A DNA stretch of 62,729 bases from Micromonospora arida. GTDB taxonomy: Bacteria > Actinomycetota > Actinomycetes > Mycobacteriales > Micromonosporaceae. The stretch is from the NCBI RefSeq assembly GCF_003857035.1, contig NZ_QGSY01000228.1:1-62729 (forward strand), given 5' to 3'. The notes under the pieces were generated by a model. The model was not told the DNA's origin. It made no database searches and saw only the letters and a program-made list of their open reading frames with translations. Each line of letters starts with the position of its first letter. The first letter of the stretch is position 1. Of the stretch, positions 1 to 7,785 are shown one piece after another. The translations under genes and the position numbers were made by a program.

Positions 1-160
1 GTCCGGCGTTGGCCGGCGGGGTGGGCACGACGGCCCACTCGCCGTTGTCCGCCGCCGCGGCCGGCCCGATCGGGACGACGGTCAGCGTGACAGCGGCGAC
101 GGCGGCGGCGAGCGCTGCCGCGCCGGTGCGGAGGCGGCGTGGCCAGAGGGGGTGACGCAC
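1..160 (-). CDS. Secreted DUF916-like surface protein, N-terminal part only
   Basis: Partial gene running off the left edge; only about 53 codons are visible. It starts at a GTG preceded by an AAGGGTGG ribosome-binding site. The N-terminus has a basic stretch (RHPLWPRRLRTG), an Ala/Val-rich hydrophobic core and a likely cleavage after GPAAAA. The mature protein begins DNGEWAVVPTPP, which resembles the start of the DUF916/WxL-associated peptidoglycan-binding family. It lies directly downstream of the WxL-like surface protein on the same strand, a pairing known from WxL clusters. The family call rests on a short stretch and is tentative; export is clear. Confidence 0.55.
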   Translation of the reverse strand, partial: MRHPLWPRRLRTGAAALAAAVAAVTLTVVPIGPAAAADNGEWAVVPTPPANAG

Positions 161-186
161 GCGGTTCCACCCTTCGACTGGTCGGT

Positions 187-219
187 GTGGGGGCGGCCGG
201 CTCGGCCGACCGCCCCCAC
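187..219. terminator. Intercistronic hairpin between two surface-protein genes
   Basis: Inverted repeat with 10-bp arms GTGGGGGCGG / CCGCCCCCAC and a GC-rich interior that can pair further. It sits just after the stop of the WxL-like gene and before the start of the DUF916-like gene. No T-tract follows, so it may attenuate or stabilise mRNA rather than stop transcription fully. Confidence 0.5.
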
Positions 220-232
220 CTCGAGGCGGTCC

Positions 233-1885
233 TCAGCTCAGGGTGAGCGTGAGGGTCGCGGCGTAGGTACCGGCGAGCTGGTTGGCCGGCACGGAGAGGG
301 TCAGCCCGGCTGAGGCGTCGAAGCTGCCGCCCGTACCGGTGGCACTGGTCGGTGCGGAGCAGAGCGTCGCCGCGTCGACCGTGCCCGGGGTACCGGCCAC
401 CGCGGTGACCGCGTTGGTCGCGCCGGCGGTGTCGACGCAGGCCGGTGTCCAGGACAGGTTGCTCTTGGCGATGGTTCCGCCCGGGGTGCCGGTGAAGTCG
501 GTGACCGTGCCGACGAGGCTCCACCCGAAGGTGCTGCCCCGGTGGTCGGTCACCGTGACGGTCGACAGGTTGCCCGTCGCCGTCTGCACGCTGCCGCCGA
601 CGGTGACGCCGGAGAACGGGATGTTGCCGGTGCCGGGGGCGCGAGCCATCGACAGGTTTCCGGCGGTCACGGTCTCCGACAGGTTGTACGACAGGGTGCA
701 GTTGCCGGTCGTGGCCGAGCCGGTCTTGGCGGTGCACGAGTCAGCCGACCCGGTCCACGCGGAGATTGCGAACAGGGCGCCGGACTGCGCGCCGACGTAC
801 GCGGTGGTGCTGTCGGTGACGGTGAAGGTGGCGTTGATCCCGCCGGTGGCGCCGGCCGTGGCCGTCGTTGCCGGGTCGCTCGTCGCGGGCGGCGGCGGGG
901 CGCCGGTGAGCGCCTTGTAACCGCCGATCGTGACGGTGCTGCCCGGGTTCCAGTTGGTGCCGGTGACCGTCACCACGGTGCCGGAGCCGCCACCGCTGGG
1001 GGTGATCGCGATGCCCGGCGAGCCGAGGATCGTGATCGGGACGGAGACCGTGTTGGTCCCGTCCGAGACCGCCACGGTACGTGCTCCCGTGGTGGCGCCG
1101 CTGGGCACCGTGAGCGTTCCGGTGCCGGCTCCGGCGGCGTCGGTCGTGCCCGTGCCGGAGCCTTCGGCCGTTCCGGTGCCGTCGGCCGCGCGCAGTGTTG
1201 CGGTCAGGGCGGTGGACGGCGCGAGACCGGTCACCGCGTAGTTGATGACGTTGCCGGCCCGGGCAGCCCCGGTCACGGTCTGGCCGGTCACCGAGGTGAC
1301 CGAGACCGTGCCGCCGAAGACGGTGAAGCTCTCCACGATGGAGGTCGGGACCGGTGCTGCCTTGTGGTCCCGGTCGCCGGCGGCGGAGCAGTACGTCTTG
1401 GCGATCGGGTTGTTGAGGATCACCCGGTTGACGGTGAGCGTCGCGGCTCCTGTCGCTCCGGCCACATAGGTGCCGGTGGCGGTGATCGGGCCGGTGGGGG
1501 TGTTGCCGGGGATCGGACCGGCGGGGTAGTTGGTCTGCTGGAGGGTGACCGGGCCGCTCTGCGAGCCACCCAGCGCCGCCTCCACGACGATCGGCACGTC
1601 ACCGGGGTTGATCGCGACCGGGCCGTTGTTCGGACCGGCCGCCGCGGTGAAGGTCACCGTCACGGTCTGACCCGGGCTCGGCGTCGCCGGCGTCTGAGTG
1701 AGCCCGAACGAGTCGGCCCAGTTCGTCGGCGAGCTGCCGGTACCGGCGTCGTTGAAGTACAGCCGGCATCCCAGGTTGCCCGGGGTGGGGCCGTACGCCT
1801 GCGCGGGGGACACGCAGACCGCGGTCGCGGCGGCGGCCAACGCCGCCACGCCCACCGCTGTTGCCGTAGTTCTGAGCAATCCCAT
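233..1885 (-). CDS. Secreted WxL-like cell-surface protein
   Basis: 550-residue exported protein. A signal peptide (residues 1-30, ending SPAQA) is followed by Thr/Gly/Ala-rich immunoglobulin-like beta repeats. Around residues 290-330 is an IPT/TIG-like segment (GTNWNPGSTVTIGG). The last about 150 residues resemble a WxL surface domain: TVTDHRGSTFGWSL, then NLSW, and a terminal YAATLTLTLS. WxL domains bind peptidoglycan non-covalently, so a wall-associated adhesin or structural role is likely. The start is supported by an AGGAAGGAG site 8 nt upstream. A GGAAAC-N4-GTTTCC repeat lies about 60 nt upstream and links the gene to the putative IclR-type operators nearby. No catalytic motif is visible. 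Confidence 0.7.
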   Translation of the reverse strand: MGLLRTTATAVGVAALAAAATAVCVSPAQAYGPTPGNLGCRLYFNDAGTGSSPTNWADSFGLTQTPATPSPGQTVTVTFTAAAGPNNGPVAINPGDVPIVVEAALGGSQSGPVTLQQTNYPAGPIPGNTPTGPITATGTYVAGATGAATLTVNRVILNNPIAKTYCSAAGDRDHKAAPVPTSIVESFTVFGGTVSVTSVTGQTVTGAARAGNVINYAVTGLAPSTALTATLRAADGTGTAEGSGTGTTDAAGAGTGTLTVPSGATTGARTVAVSDGTNTVSVPITILGSPGIAITPSGGGSGTVVTVTGTNWNPGSTVTIGGYKALTGAPPPPATSDPATTATAGATGGINATFTVTDSTTAYVGAQSGALFAISAWTGSADSCTAKTGSATTGNCTLSYNLSETVTAGNLSMARAPGTGNIPFSGVTVGGSVQTATGNLSTVTVTDHRGSTFGWSLVGTVTDFTGTPGGTIAKSNLSWTPACVDTAGATNAVTAVAGTPGTVDAATLCSAPTSATGTGGSFDASAGLTLSVPANQLAGTYAATLTLTLS

Positions 1886-1944
1886 TGCGGTCCCGCTCTC
1901 CTTCCTGTGGGGAACGGTGCACCCCTGGCTGCTGTTTCGCTAGC

Positions 1945-1960
1945 GGAAACAACAGTTTCC
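1945..1960. promoter_or_regulatory. Operator-like inverted repeat GGAAAC-N4-GTTTCC
   Basis: GGAAACAACAGTTTCC upstream of the WxL-like gene. The half-sites match those of the palindrome at 2123-2139, but with a 4-nt instead of a 3-nt spacer. A further GTTTC half-site precedes it at 1934-1938. Confidence 0.45.
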
Positions 1961-2122
1961 AAAATTGGATAGGTTCATAAAGGCAGCCGGCCCGCCCTCC
2001 TGTCAATAGCCCGACAGGCGATTTGACGCCGGCCGATGTGATCGACTCCGCGCACCACCACAGCGCCGGTGGGCGGGTTCGGCGGCACGGCCTTGGCAGG
2101 GAGCCCGGGATGGGGCAGAGTG

Positions 2123-2139
2123 TGGAAACAGCGTTTCCA
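2123..2139. promoter_or_regulatory. Perfect 17-bp palindromic operator, IclR-like
   Basis: TGGAAACAGCGTTTCCA: 7-bp arms, 3-bp centre, immediately before the Shine-Dalgarno of the epimerase gene. The identical site in opposite orientation is at 5942-5958. IclR-family boxes (TGGAAA-N-TTTCCA type) look like this. No IclR gene is present in the window. Confidence 0.6.
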
Positions 2140-2152
2140 TGAGGAGGTCCAG

Positions 2153-2971
2153 GTGCGTTACGTGATCATCGGGTGCGGCAACGTCGGCATGGAGCTGGCC
2201 CGTCGTTGGGTCTCGGCCGGCCACCAGGTGATCGGCACCACCACCTCCCCCGACCGGGTGCCCGAGCTGACCCCCGTCTGCACCGAGGTGGCGGTCCTCC
2301 GTGGCAGCGACCGTCCGGCGGTCGAGCGGGCCACCCGGGACGCCGACGCGGTCGTGCTCACCGTGAGCCCGCGCATCGCCCGAGCCTTCGACGCCGACCA
2401 GCGCATCGCCGAGTACGCCGACACGCTCACCGCGTCCGCGCGCACCGCCGCCGCCGTGCATCCCCGGGTGGTCTTCACCAGTTCGGTGTCGGTCTACGGT
2501 GCCGGCCATGGCGCGCTGGTCGACGAGGCCACCCCGGTCACCGACGACCCGGACGCCTCCCCCCGCAACTTCGCCGCCGCCGAGGCCGCCGTGCTGGCCG
2601 CCCCGCGCGGCGCCGCGCTGCGGATCCCCGACGTGTACGGGCATCCGCGCGACCTCGACTATCCGACCCGGGTGAAGCTGGCCCACGAGATGCTCGGCGG
2701 CAGCGTGCCGTTCTCGGCCGAGGCCCTGCACTACCGCATCGACTACCGCGACGCCGCCGCCGCGCTCGACTTCGTGGTGACCCGCGACCTCACGGGCGTG
2801 TTCAACGCGGTGCCGGACGCGGTCGTGCCGCAGACCAACCAGGCCGTCCTCGACGAGCTCTGCGCCGCCGGTGGCTGGCCCGCGCTGACCTACCGGGGTG
2901 AGATCAGGACCCCGTTCGTGCCGATCAGCTCCGGCAAGCTGCGCGCGGAGGGCTTCGCCTTCGCGCACTGA
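2153..2971 (+). CDS. NAD(P)-dependent epimerase/dehydratase-like Rossmann protein
   Basis: 272 residues from a GTG start with a GAGGAGG site 5 nt upstream; a longer reading from 2069 would run through the operator and lacks such a site. The N-terminus VRYVIIGCGNVGMELARRW is a GxGxxG dinucleotide-binding fold. FTSSVSVYG (around residue 109) is the SDR-like Ser/Tyr region, and VYGHPRDLDYPTRV follows near residue 160. This fits the atypical/extended SDR group acting on nucleotide sugars or other carbinols; the substrate is unknown. The palindrome just upstream is shared with the MFS permease and, in weaker form, the FAD dehydrogenase, which suggests co-regulation in one catabolic or detoxifying pathway. 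Confidence 0.75.
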   Translation: MRYVIIGCGNVGMELARRWVSAGHQVIGTTTSPDRVPELTPVCTEVAVLRGSDRPAVERATRDADAVVLTVSPRIARAFDADQRIAEYADTLTASARTAAAVHPRVVFTSSVSVYGAGHGALVDEATPVTDDPDASPRNFAAAEAAVLAAPRGAALRIPDVYGHPRDLDYPTRVKLAHEMLGGSVPFSAEALHYRIDYRDAAAALDFVVTRDLTGVFNAVPDAVVPQTNQAVLDELCAAGGWPALTYRGEIRTPFVPISSGKLRAEGFAFAH

Positions 2972-2972
2972 C

Positions 2973-3012
2973 TCGGCCCGGAAACTCTGTCCGCTCTGGA
3001 CTGTCGGGCCGA
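2973..3012. terminator. Bidirectional hairpin between convergent genes
   Basis: TCGGCCCG at 2973-2980 pairs with CGGGCCGA at 3005-3012, with an inner GTCC/GGAC pairing. It lies between the convergent ends of the epimerase and FAD-dehydrogenase genes. Confidence 0.5.
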
Positions 3013-3019
3013 TACCGGC

Positions 3020-4426
3020 TCAGCCGGCGGTCCCCGCGAGCCGACGCCCGACCAGCCGACCGAAGGCCATGGCCGGTGTCAGGCACATGCCGGAGCAGAA
3101 CGCGTTGCCATTGACAGCGGCGGAGCCGATCACCTCACCGACGGCGTACAGACCGGGGATCGTCGTGCCGTCCGCACGGCGGACCCGCAGCAGCTCGTCC
3201 ACGTCCAGGCCGGCGAACGTGATCAGGGTGACCGGATGGTTCTCCAGCGCGTAGAACGGCGGCTCGACGATCGGCGCCGGCAGGTACGTTCTGCCGAAGT
3301 CGGCATCCCGGCCGTCGGCGACGAAACCGTTGTAGCGGGCCACCGTGGCCGACAGCCCCGCCGGGTCGACGCCGGCCAGCCCGGCGAGCTCCGCCAGCCC
3401 GGACGCACGGTGCACGCCGCGGCGCCGGCCGCACTGGGCGTCCAGCTCGGCCGCGCTCCAGCCGTGCACCATCGGGTACGACTCGCGTAGGGCATGGGCG
3501 TCGAAGACCGTCCAGAAGGTCATCCGGTCGACCGTGGTCAGCACCCGCTCCTTGTGGTCGATGCTGGGCTCGTCCTCGGCGATCCAGCGACTTCCGGCGC
3601 GGTCGACGTAGATCTCCCAGGGCGGCCGCTCCGGCGCCACCAGGTGCGGCCGGTGCGCCCAGTCGACCCGAAGGTCGCCGTCGACCGGGGGCAGCCCGCC
3701 GAAGGTGGGGATGTAGCACCCCAGGCCCTGCAGGCCGGCGCCGACCGACCGGCCCATGAGCAGGCCGTCGCCGGTCGAGGTGGGCGCCGCCGAGGTGGTC
3801 AGCGGCGCGCCCTCCAGCTCGGCGAACAGCTCCGGCGCGTACCCGAATCCGCCGGTGGCGAGCACGACGGCGGGTGCCCGCCACCGCGCGCCGTCGGCGG
3901 TGGCCACCCCGACCACCGCGCCGCCCTCGGTCAGCAGCTCGGTGACGCGCGCCTCGCAGCGCAGATCGATGCGGCCGGCGGCCCGATGCGCGTCGAGCAT
4001 CGGGCGCAGCACGGCCAGAATGGCCGGACCGCCGGGGACGGTGGTGGCGTGGACGGTCCGCGGCGTGCGGTACGGCTCGTGCCCGTACACGATGCGGGGC
4101 GTACCCGGATCGACGATGAGCCCGGCGGCGAGCAGCCACTCCAGCACCGCCGGCTGTTCGCGCAGCGTCAGCCGGGTCAGGTCGGCCCGCGCGGCGCCCC
4201 GGCTGATCCGCCAGACGTCGTCGAAGTGCCGCTCGGGGTCGTCGCTGATGCCCCGCTCATGCTGCAGCGAGAAGCCGCCGGCGGACAGGTGCCCGCCCGA
4301 GTACGGCAGGGCACCCCCAACGTCCGGCGCCTTCTCCAACAGCAGCACGGTGCCGCCCGCGTCGGCGGCGGCGATGGCACAGGCCAGGCCACCCGGCCCG
4401 GCGCCCACAACGATCGTGGTCGGCAC
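3020..4426 (-). CDS. FAD-dependent oxidoreductase (fumarate reductase/KstD-like)
   Basis: 468 residues. VPTTIVVGAGPGGLACAIAA is the FAD-binding Rossmann motif; EKAPDVGGALPYSGGHL follows. VVLATGGFGYAPEL (around 190) is the ATGG signature, and GLYAVGEVIGSAAVNGNAFC near the C-terminus is the second FAD contact of the FAD_binding_2 family. Members reduce or dehydrogenate C=C bonds in acids, steroids or cyclic ketones; this substrate is not evident. I chose the GTG at 4426 because CGGAGG lies 5 nt before it; a GTG at 4441 is in frame but has no spaced ribosome site. A variant of the shared palindrome lies 32 nt upstream. Confidence 0.8.
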   Translation of the reverse strand: MPTTIVVGAGPGGLACAIAAADAGGTVLLLEKAPDVGGALPYSGGHLSAGGFSLQHERGISDDPERHFDDVWRISRGAARADLTRLTLREQPAVLEWLLAAGLIVDPGTPRIVYGHEPYRTPRTVHATTVPGGPAILAVLRPMLDAHRAAGRIDLRCEARVTELLTEGGAVVGVATADGARWRAPAVVLATGGFGYAPELFAELEGAPLTTSAAPTSTGDGLLMGRSVGAGLQGLGCYIPTFGGLPPVDGDLRVDWAHRPHLVAPERPPWEIYVDRAGSRWIAEDEPSIDHKERVLTTVDRMTFWTVFDAHALRESYPMVHGWSAAELDAQCGRRRGVHRASGLAELAGLAGVDPAGLSATVARYNGFVADGRDADFGRTYLPAPIVEPPFYALENHPVTLITFAGLDVDELLRVRRADGTTIPGLYAVGEVIGSAAVNGNAFCSGMCLTPAMAFGRLVGRRLAGTAG

Positions 4427-4457
4427 ACCCACCTCCGGCACTCCCGTTGCGTTTCCG

Positions 4458-4477
4458 TGGAAGTGACAGTGTTTCCA
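4458..4477. promoter_or_regulatory. Degenerate copy of the TGGAAAC/GTTTCCA operator
   Basis: TGGAAGTGACAGTGTTTCCA upstream of the FAD dehydrogenase. The right half GTTTCCA is intact; the left half is TGGAA only and the spacing is wider. A second GTTTCC lies at 4451-4456. Confidence 0.4.
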
Positions 4478-4573
4478 TAAAGTCGGACGCCGTCAAACGT
4501 CCTGGGCGAGCCGTTCGGCAGTGATCGTTCGGCCCCGCGAGTGTGCCGAGCACCGCGGGGTGCCGCTGGGGTT

Positions 4574-5911
4574 TCAGTCCACCGGGTGGTTGGGGATCCT
4601 CGATCGGACGGCCAGGCCGTACAGGCAGGACAGCCCGGCCAGGATGCCGAACAGGACGAACGGGCCGGCGGGACGCCAGTTGTCGTACAGGGTGCCACCG
4701 GCGGCGAACGCGATCATGATGCCGATGCCGCCGCTGAGCGCGAACGTTCCGATGACCGAGCCCCGGGTACGGCTGGGAGCCTGTTCGGCGATCAGCACCT
4801 GACTGGAGATGACGGCGCTGACCTGGCCGAGCCCGATCAGCGCGGCGACGGCGTAGCCGAGCGGGCTGAACGGGTCCCCGACGAAGATCGTGGCGGTGTA
4901 GCCGAGGGCGGCGGTCCCCAGGGAGATCAGTACCGCGTCGGTGCGGGACAGCCGATCGGCGATGATGCCGATGGCCGGTGCCCCGATCAGCGCGATGCCG
5001 TTGGCCACTCCCAGCAACAGACCTGCCTTGGCCAGCGCCTCGGCCTCGCTGAGCCCTAGTTGCTGGGTGCCGTACTGCTGTGCCCAGAGGGTGAGGTAGG
5101 CGCCGACGAGCGCCAGGTCAGCTCGGGCGACGAAGGCGCTGAGGTAGGCGAAGGAGACGCCGGGGCGCCGGATTTCGGCGACGCCCTCGCGCAGCAGCCT
5201 GGGGATCGGGATGTGCTCGGAGTGCGTTGTCGCCAGCCCGCCCCGGAGGGTGAGTCCCATCAGGATCGCGGTGAGCAGGGCCAGCCCGCCGACGATGAGG
5301 TAGGTCGCCCGCAGCGCGGCGATCGTGTCCATCCCGCCGCCCTCGAAGATGTCGGGCAGTTTGATCAGCACGAAGAACGTGACGAGCGCGCCGAGACCGT
5401 TGCAGAAGCCGACGATGCCGTTGGCTCTGCCGCGGGTGGTGTCCCGGACGTAGTCGGCGACCACGGCCGTGAGCATCACGGTGACCATCGCCACGCCGAC
5501 GGCGGCGACACCCCGGGCCAGGTAGTAGGGCACGACCGAGCCGAGGAACGGTGCCATGCCGACGCCGAGGCCGAGCAGAACGTAGCCGCCGACCACGATC
5601 GGGCGTCGTCCGAGGCGGTCGGACCAGGCACCGGCCAGGCCGACCGCCGCGATCAGGACGATTTCGCTGATCAGCCCGGCGGTGCCCACGATCGAACCCT
5701 GCTCCCCCTTGGGCACACCCAGGATGGAGGTGAGTAGTGCCGTCTGCGCGGCCGGGATGAACGTGAACGTCATGATCGACGTCAGCGCCAGCCAGTAGTA
5801 CCCGCTGATGTTGGTCCGGGTCGTGCCCGGTGAGAGCTGGAGCGGGCCGAACGTGGTGGTCTGCTCGCCGGCCTCCGGCGCGGCGGCAATGTCTTCCTGG
5901 CTGCGATGCAC
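4574..5911 (-). CDS. MFS transporter, 12 TM
   Basis: 445 residues with about twelve hydrophobic segments. The MFS loop signature between TM2 and TM3 is visible as GAWSDRLGRRPIVVGG, and the equivalent after TM8 is GIIADRLSRTDAVL. A polar N-terminal tail of about 40 residues precedes TM1. It is likely a proton-coupled importer or exporter of the compound handled by the neighbouring FAD dehydrogenase and epimerase. The start at GTG 5911 has an AGGGGGA site; an upstream in-frame ATG (5959) would translate through the palindromic operator and is less likely. The operator, 31 nt upstream, is identical in sequence (reverse complement) to that before the epimerase. Confidence 0.8.
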   Translation of the reverse strand: MHRSQEDIAAAPEAGEQTTTFGPLQLSPGTTRTNISGYYWLALTSIMTFTFIPAAQTALLTSILGVPKGEQGSIVGTAGLISEIVLIAAVGLAGAWSDRLGRRPIVVGGYVLLGLGVGMAPFLGSVVPYYLARGVAAVGVAMVTVMLTAVVADYVRDTTRGRANGIVGFCNGLGALVTFFVLIKLPDIFEGGGMDTIAALRATYLIVGGLALLTAILMGLTLRGGLATTHSEHIPIPRLLREGVAEIRRPGVSFAYLSAFVARADLALVGAYLTLWAQQYGTQQLGLSEAEALAKAGLLLGVANGIALIGAPAIGIIADRLSRTDAVLISLGTAALGYTATIFVGDPFSPLGYAVAALIGLGQVSAVISSQVLIAEQAPSRTRGSVIGTFALSGGIGIMIAFAAGGTLYDNWRPAGPFVLFGILAGLSCLYGLAVRSRIPNHPVD

Positions 5912-5941
5912 GCTGGTCCCCCTGCCCTGTGATGGCACAAA

Positions 5942-5958
5942 TGGAAACGCTGTTTCCA
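5942..5958. promoter_or_regulatory. Perfect 17-bp palindromic operator, IclR-like
   Basis: TGGAAACGCTGTTTCCA, the exact reverse complement of the site at 2123-2139, 31 nt upstream of the MFS start codon. Confidence 0.6.
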
Positions 5959-6113
5959 CACACTAGCGGGTCAGGGCCCGGACGTGATGGCGTCGGTGCG
6001 GGCCATTTCTCGCCACCCGGTCCCGGTCCGGCGCCGTCGACCCGTCCCCGGTTGCACGACCGGCGGGCTCAGGAGGCCGACGACGCCGCTGGCCCTGGAA
6101 AGAGGGCTACAAC

Positions 6114-6356
6114 GTGTCCATTCATGACGTGCAGGACCTGGACGACGAGAACCGCCGGGACCTGTCGGTGTTCCCCTCGCTGGACCCGGACGGCGAGGAC
6201 TACCCAGGGCCCGGCCGCGTGATCGGTCACGTTGAAGACCCGGCCCAAGCGTTGGAATTAGCAGAGCGTGCGACCGGGGCGTCGCCGGATCGCTGGGTCA
6301 ACCGCGGGGTTGCCGGGGAGGACTACGCGGACTTCGTGCGAGCCAGGAACTCCTGA
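6114..6356 (+). CDS. Small acidic hypothetical protein
   Basis: 80 residues from a GTG with AAGAGGG upstream. It is rich in Asp/Glu (DVQDLDDENRRDLSVFPSLDPDGEDYPGPG) and has no membrane segment or recognised domain. The composition is coding-like and there is no competing frame. It stands alone between the MFS operator and a convergent small gene. Function unknown. Confidence 0.55.
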   Translation: MSIHDVQDLDDENRRDLSVFPSLDPDGEDYPGPGRVIGHVEDPAQALELAERATGASPDRWVNRGVAGEDYADFVRARNS

Positions 6357-6443
6357 TTCGGACGTTGAAGCGGACCTTGGAGCCCTAACCTCCCCACCAG
6401 CACAGCCAACGGCGGGTGCCTGTTCAAGAGGCGCATCGGGCTT

Positions 6444-6779
6444 TCACTGTTGCTCGCTGTTTGATGACGTTTCACGCCTGCGGCTCTGCTCCCTCACCTC
6501 TGCCGCGCAACTGAGCAACGACCTAGCCAGCGCCTCCGCCCGGTCCGCCGACAACCACAACGAGCCGTGCGGCACGTCGTCATCGGGACCGGCCAACCCT
6601 TCCGTCAGAGTCTCCGCTGGCACTTCGACGTCCAACCGAACGAAATGATGCCCCCTGCTGTAGTCGACGAAGGCATCCAGGTACCGGTCATCATCGAAGG
6701 TCACCGCCGCATGCTGCCACGACAGCGATCCCCACCTCACCCCCTCAGCCTCGACCGCTTCGTCCCGAAGGAACGCCAC
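6444..6779 (-). CDS. Hypothetical protein, 111 aa
   Basis: Cytosolic-looking protein with GSLSWQHAAVTFDDDRYLDAFVDYSRG near the N-terminus and LWLSADRAEALARSLLSCAAEVRE near the C-terminus, a pattern of beta strands followed by one helix. It starts at GTG 6779 with only a weak ribosome site. It lies 54 nt downstream of a run of four overlapping mini-genes on the same strand and may be the last gene of that transcript. No family recognised. Confidence 0.55.
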   Translation of the reverse strand: MAFLRDEAVEAEGVRWGSLSWQHAAVTFDDDRYLDAFVDYSRGHHFVRLDVEVPAETLTEGLAGPDDDVPHGSLWLSADRAEALARSLLSCAAEVREQSRRRETSSNSEQQ

Positions 6780-6833
6780 CCGGCGATGAGCTGCTCAAGT
6801 AGCAGGGTTGCGCTCGCTGCTGTACTGCTGGCA

Positions 6834-7007
6834 TCAGACGAGGCGCTGGATGCGGACCTTTGGGCGCTCGTTCCTGAGGTGGCCGTGCTTGTGTTGGCGG
6901 ACCTGTTCGTCCCAGACCTCCTGGTCGTAGTCCGGGTCTGGCGGGATCCACTTGTGCGAGCCGTCGCTGTAGTGGAACTTCTCGTCGCCCGGCCGCAGGA
7001 TGCTCAC
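6834..7007 (-). CDS. Mini-protein, 57 aa, in a coupled small-gene operon
   Basis: The GTG start overlaps the stop of the preceding gene (GTGA). The translation begins VSILRPGDEKFHYSDGSHKW and continues IPPDPDYDQEVWDEQVRQHKH, ending RNERPKVRIQRLV. It is charged and aromatic-rich with many His residues and no membrane segment. The exact 4-nt overlap, repeated through the cluster, strongly supports translation. Function unknown. Confidence 0.6.
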   Translation of the reverse strand: MSILRPGDEKFHYSDGSHKWIPPDPDYDQEVWDEQVRQHKHGHLRNERPKVRIQRLV

Positions 7008-7222
7008 CGAAGCCAGCCGAGGAAGCGTCTGTGCAGCGCACCCGCCGGCACCCAGGTCAGGTCCTCGGAGGCCCGCGCCAGTTGGGCACCTAGGTAGAGA
7101 GCGAGGGAGATCGGAGCGTTGTCAAACTCGGCGCGTAGCTCGCGCTGCCGCGTGCGGCAGGGCCAGGGCGCATCGCAGCCGCCACAACTCCAAATCGGCA
7201 GCACAGGGACGTGCGTGGTCAT
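7004..7222 (-). CDS. Small Cys-rich protein, 72 aa, zinc-ribbon-like
   Basis: ATG start overlapping the previous stop (ATGA). MTTHVPVLPIWSCGGCDAPW is followed by PCRTRQRELRAEF; the CxxC...C group (residues 13-22) looks like a small metal-binding knuckle. The rest is one amphipathic helix (SLALYLGAQLARASEDLTW) and a basic C-terminus HRRFLGW. I recall similar short proteins being conserved in Micromonospora-type genomes; this was not checked. It is part of four tightly overlapping mini-genes divergent from an XRE regulator. Function unknown. Confidence 0.65.
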   Translation of the reverse strand: MTTHVPVLPIWSCGGCDAPWPCRTRQRELRAEFDNAPISLALYLGAQLARASEDLTWVPAGALHRRFLGWLR

Positions 7223-7380
7223 GCGGGGCCCCTGGGCAGCGCCGCCGTCAGGGACCTCGTCCGCCGGTTGGTCGCCCAGTCCACCTGCCAGCACGGGTAC
7301 GGCGTGAGCCGCGACCACCACGCCCGCCAGCCGGTGCAAAGGCGGTCTCTCCCGGGCAGATGTACGGCCTCGTTGCTCAC
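7219..7380 (-). CDS. Mini-protein, 53 aa, coupled by overlaps on both sides
   Basis: GTG start within the stop of the upstream gene (GTGA), and its own TGA lies within the ATG of the next (ATGA). The sequence VSNEAVHLPGRDRLCTGWRA then WWSRLTPYPCWQVDWATNRR is Trp-rich and basic with two Cys. The double overlap is the main support for it being real. No recognised family. Confidence 0.5.
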   Translation of the reverse strand: MSNEAVHLPGRDRLCTGWRAWWSRLTPYPCWQVDWATNRRTRSLTAALPRGPA

Positions 7381-7583
7381 TGCTCCTCCTCGGCGGGCCA
7401 GTGCCCTCGGTTGATCGGAATGCGGTGTCGGCTGCGACAGGGCAGTTCCGCTCCACAGCGGCAGACCCAGTTCCACCTCCGCCACGACCACGCTGGGCGG
7501 TGTCGCCGTGCCAGGGTCATCGCGACCGCGATCAGGTACTGGTCGTAGGTCACTCGTCGCCATGGAGGTGTCCTGTCCCGCAT
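7377..7583 (-). CDS. Small Cys-containing protein, 68 aa
   Basis: The start at 7583 is supported by GGAGGGAG about 7 nt upstream; longer readings lack this. MRDRTPPWRRVTYDQYLIAV leads into a basic helix, then VCRCGAELPCRSRHRIPINRGHW: three Cys in a CxC...C arrangement followed by Arg/His, similar in spirit to the knuckle in the gene two positions downstream. First gene of the coupled mini-operon and divergent from the XRE regulator, which may control it. Function unknown. Confidence 0.6.
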   Translation of the reverse strand: MRDRTPPWRRVTYDQYLIAVAMTLARRHRPAWSWRRWNWVCRCGAELPCRSRHRIPINRGHWPAEEEQ

Positions 7584-7785
7584 CCCTGGCTCCCTCCTCC
7601 GGGCAGCACTCCACGGCCGACCCCGAAACGACGGGACCGGATCTGGAACGTTCAGTAACTGCGACGCTACGATCGCGACGGCGGCGGTGGGACTCACCCG
7701 CAGTACGAGTGAGCAGCCCAGATGAGCTGCCGCAGCATTGGTTTCACGGCGGAACGTCGACCACGGGTCAACGTAGGGATGGCGT

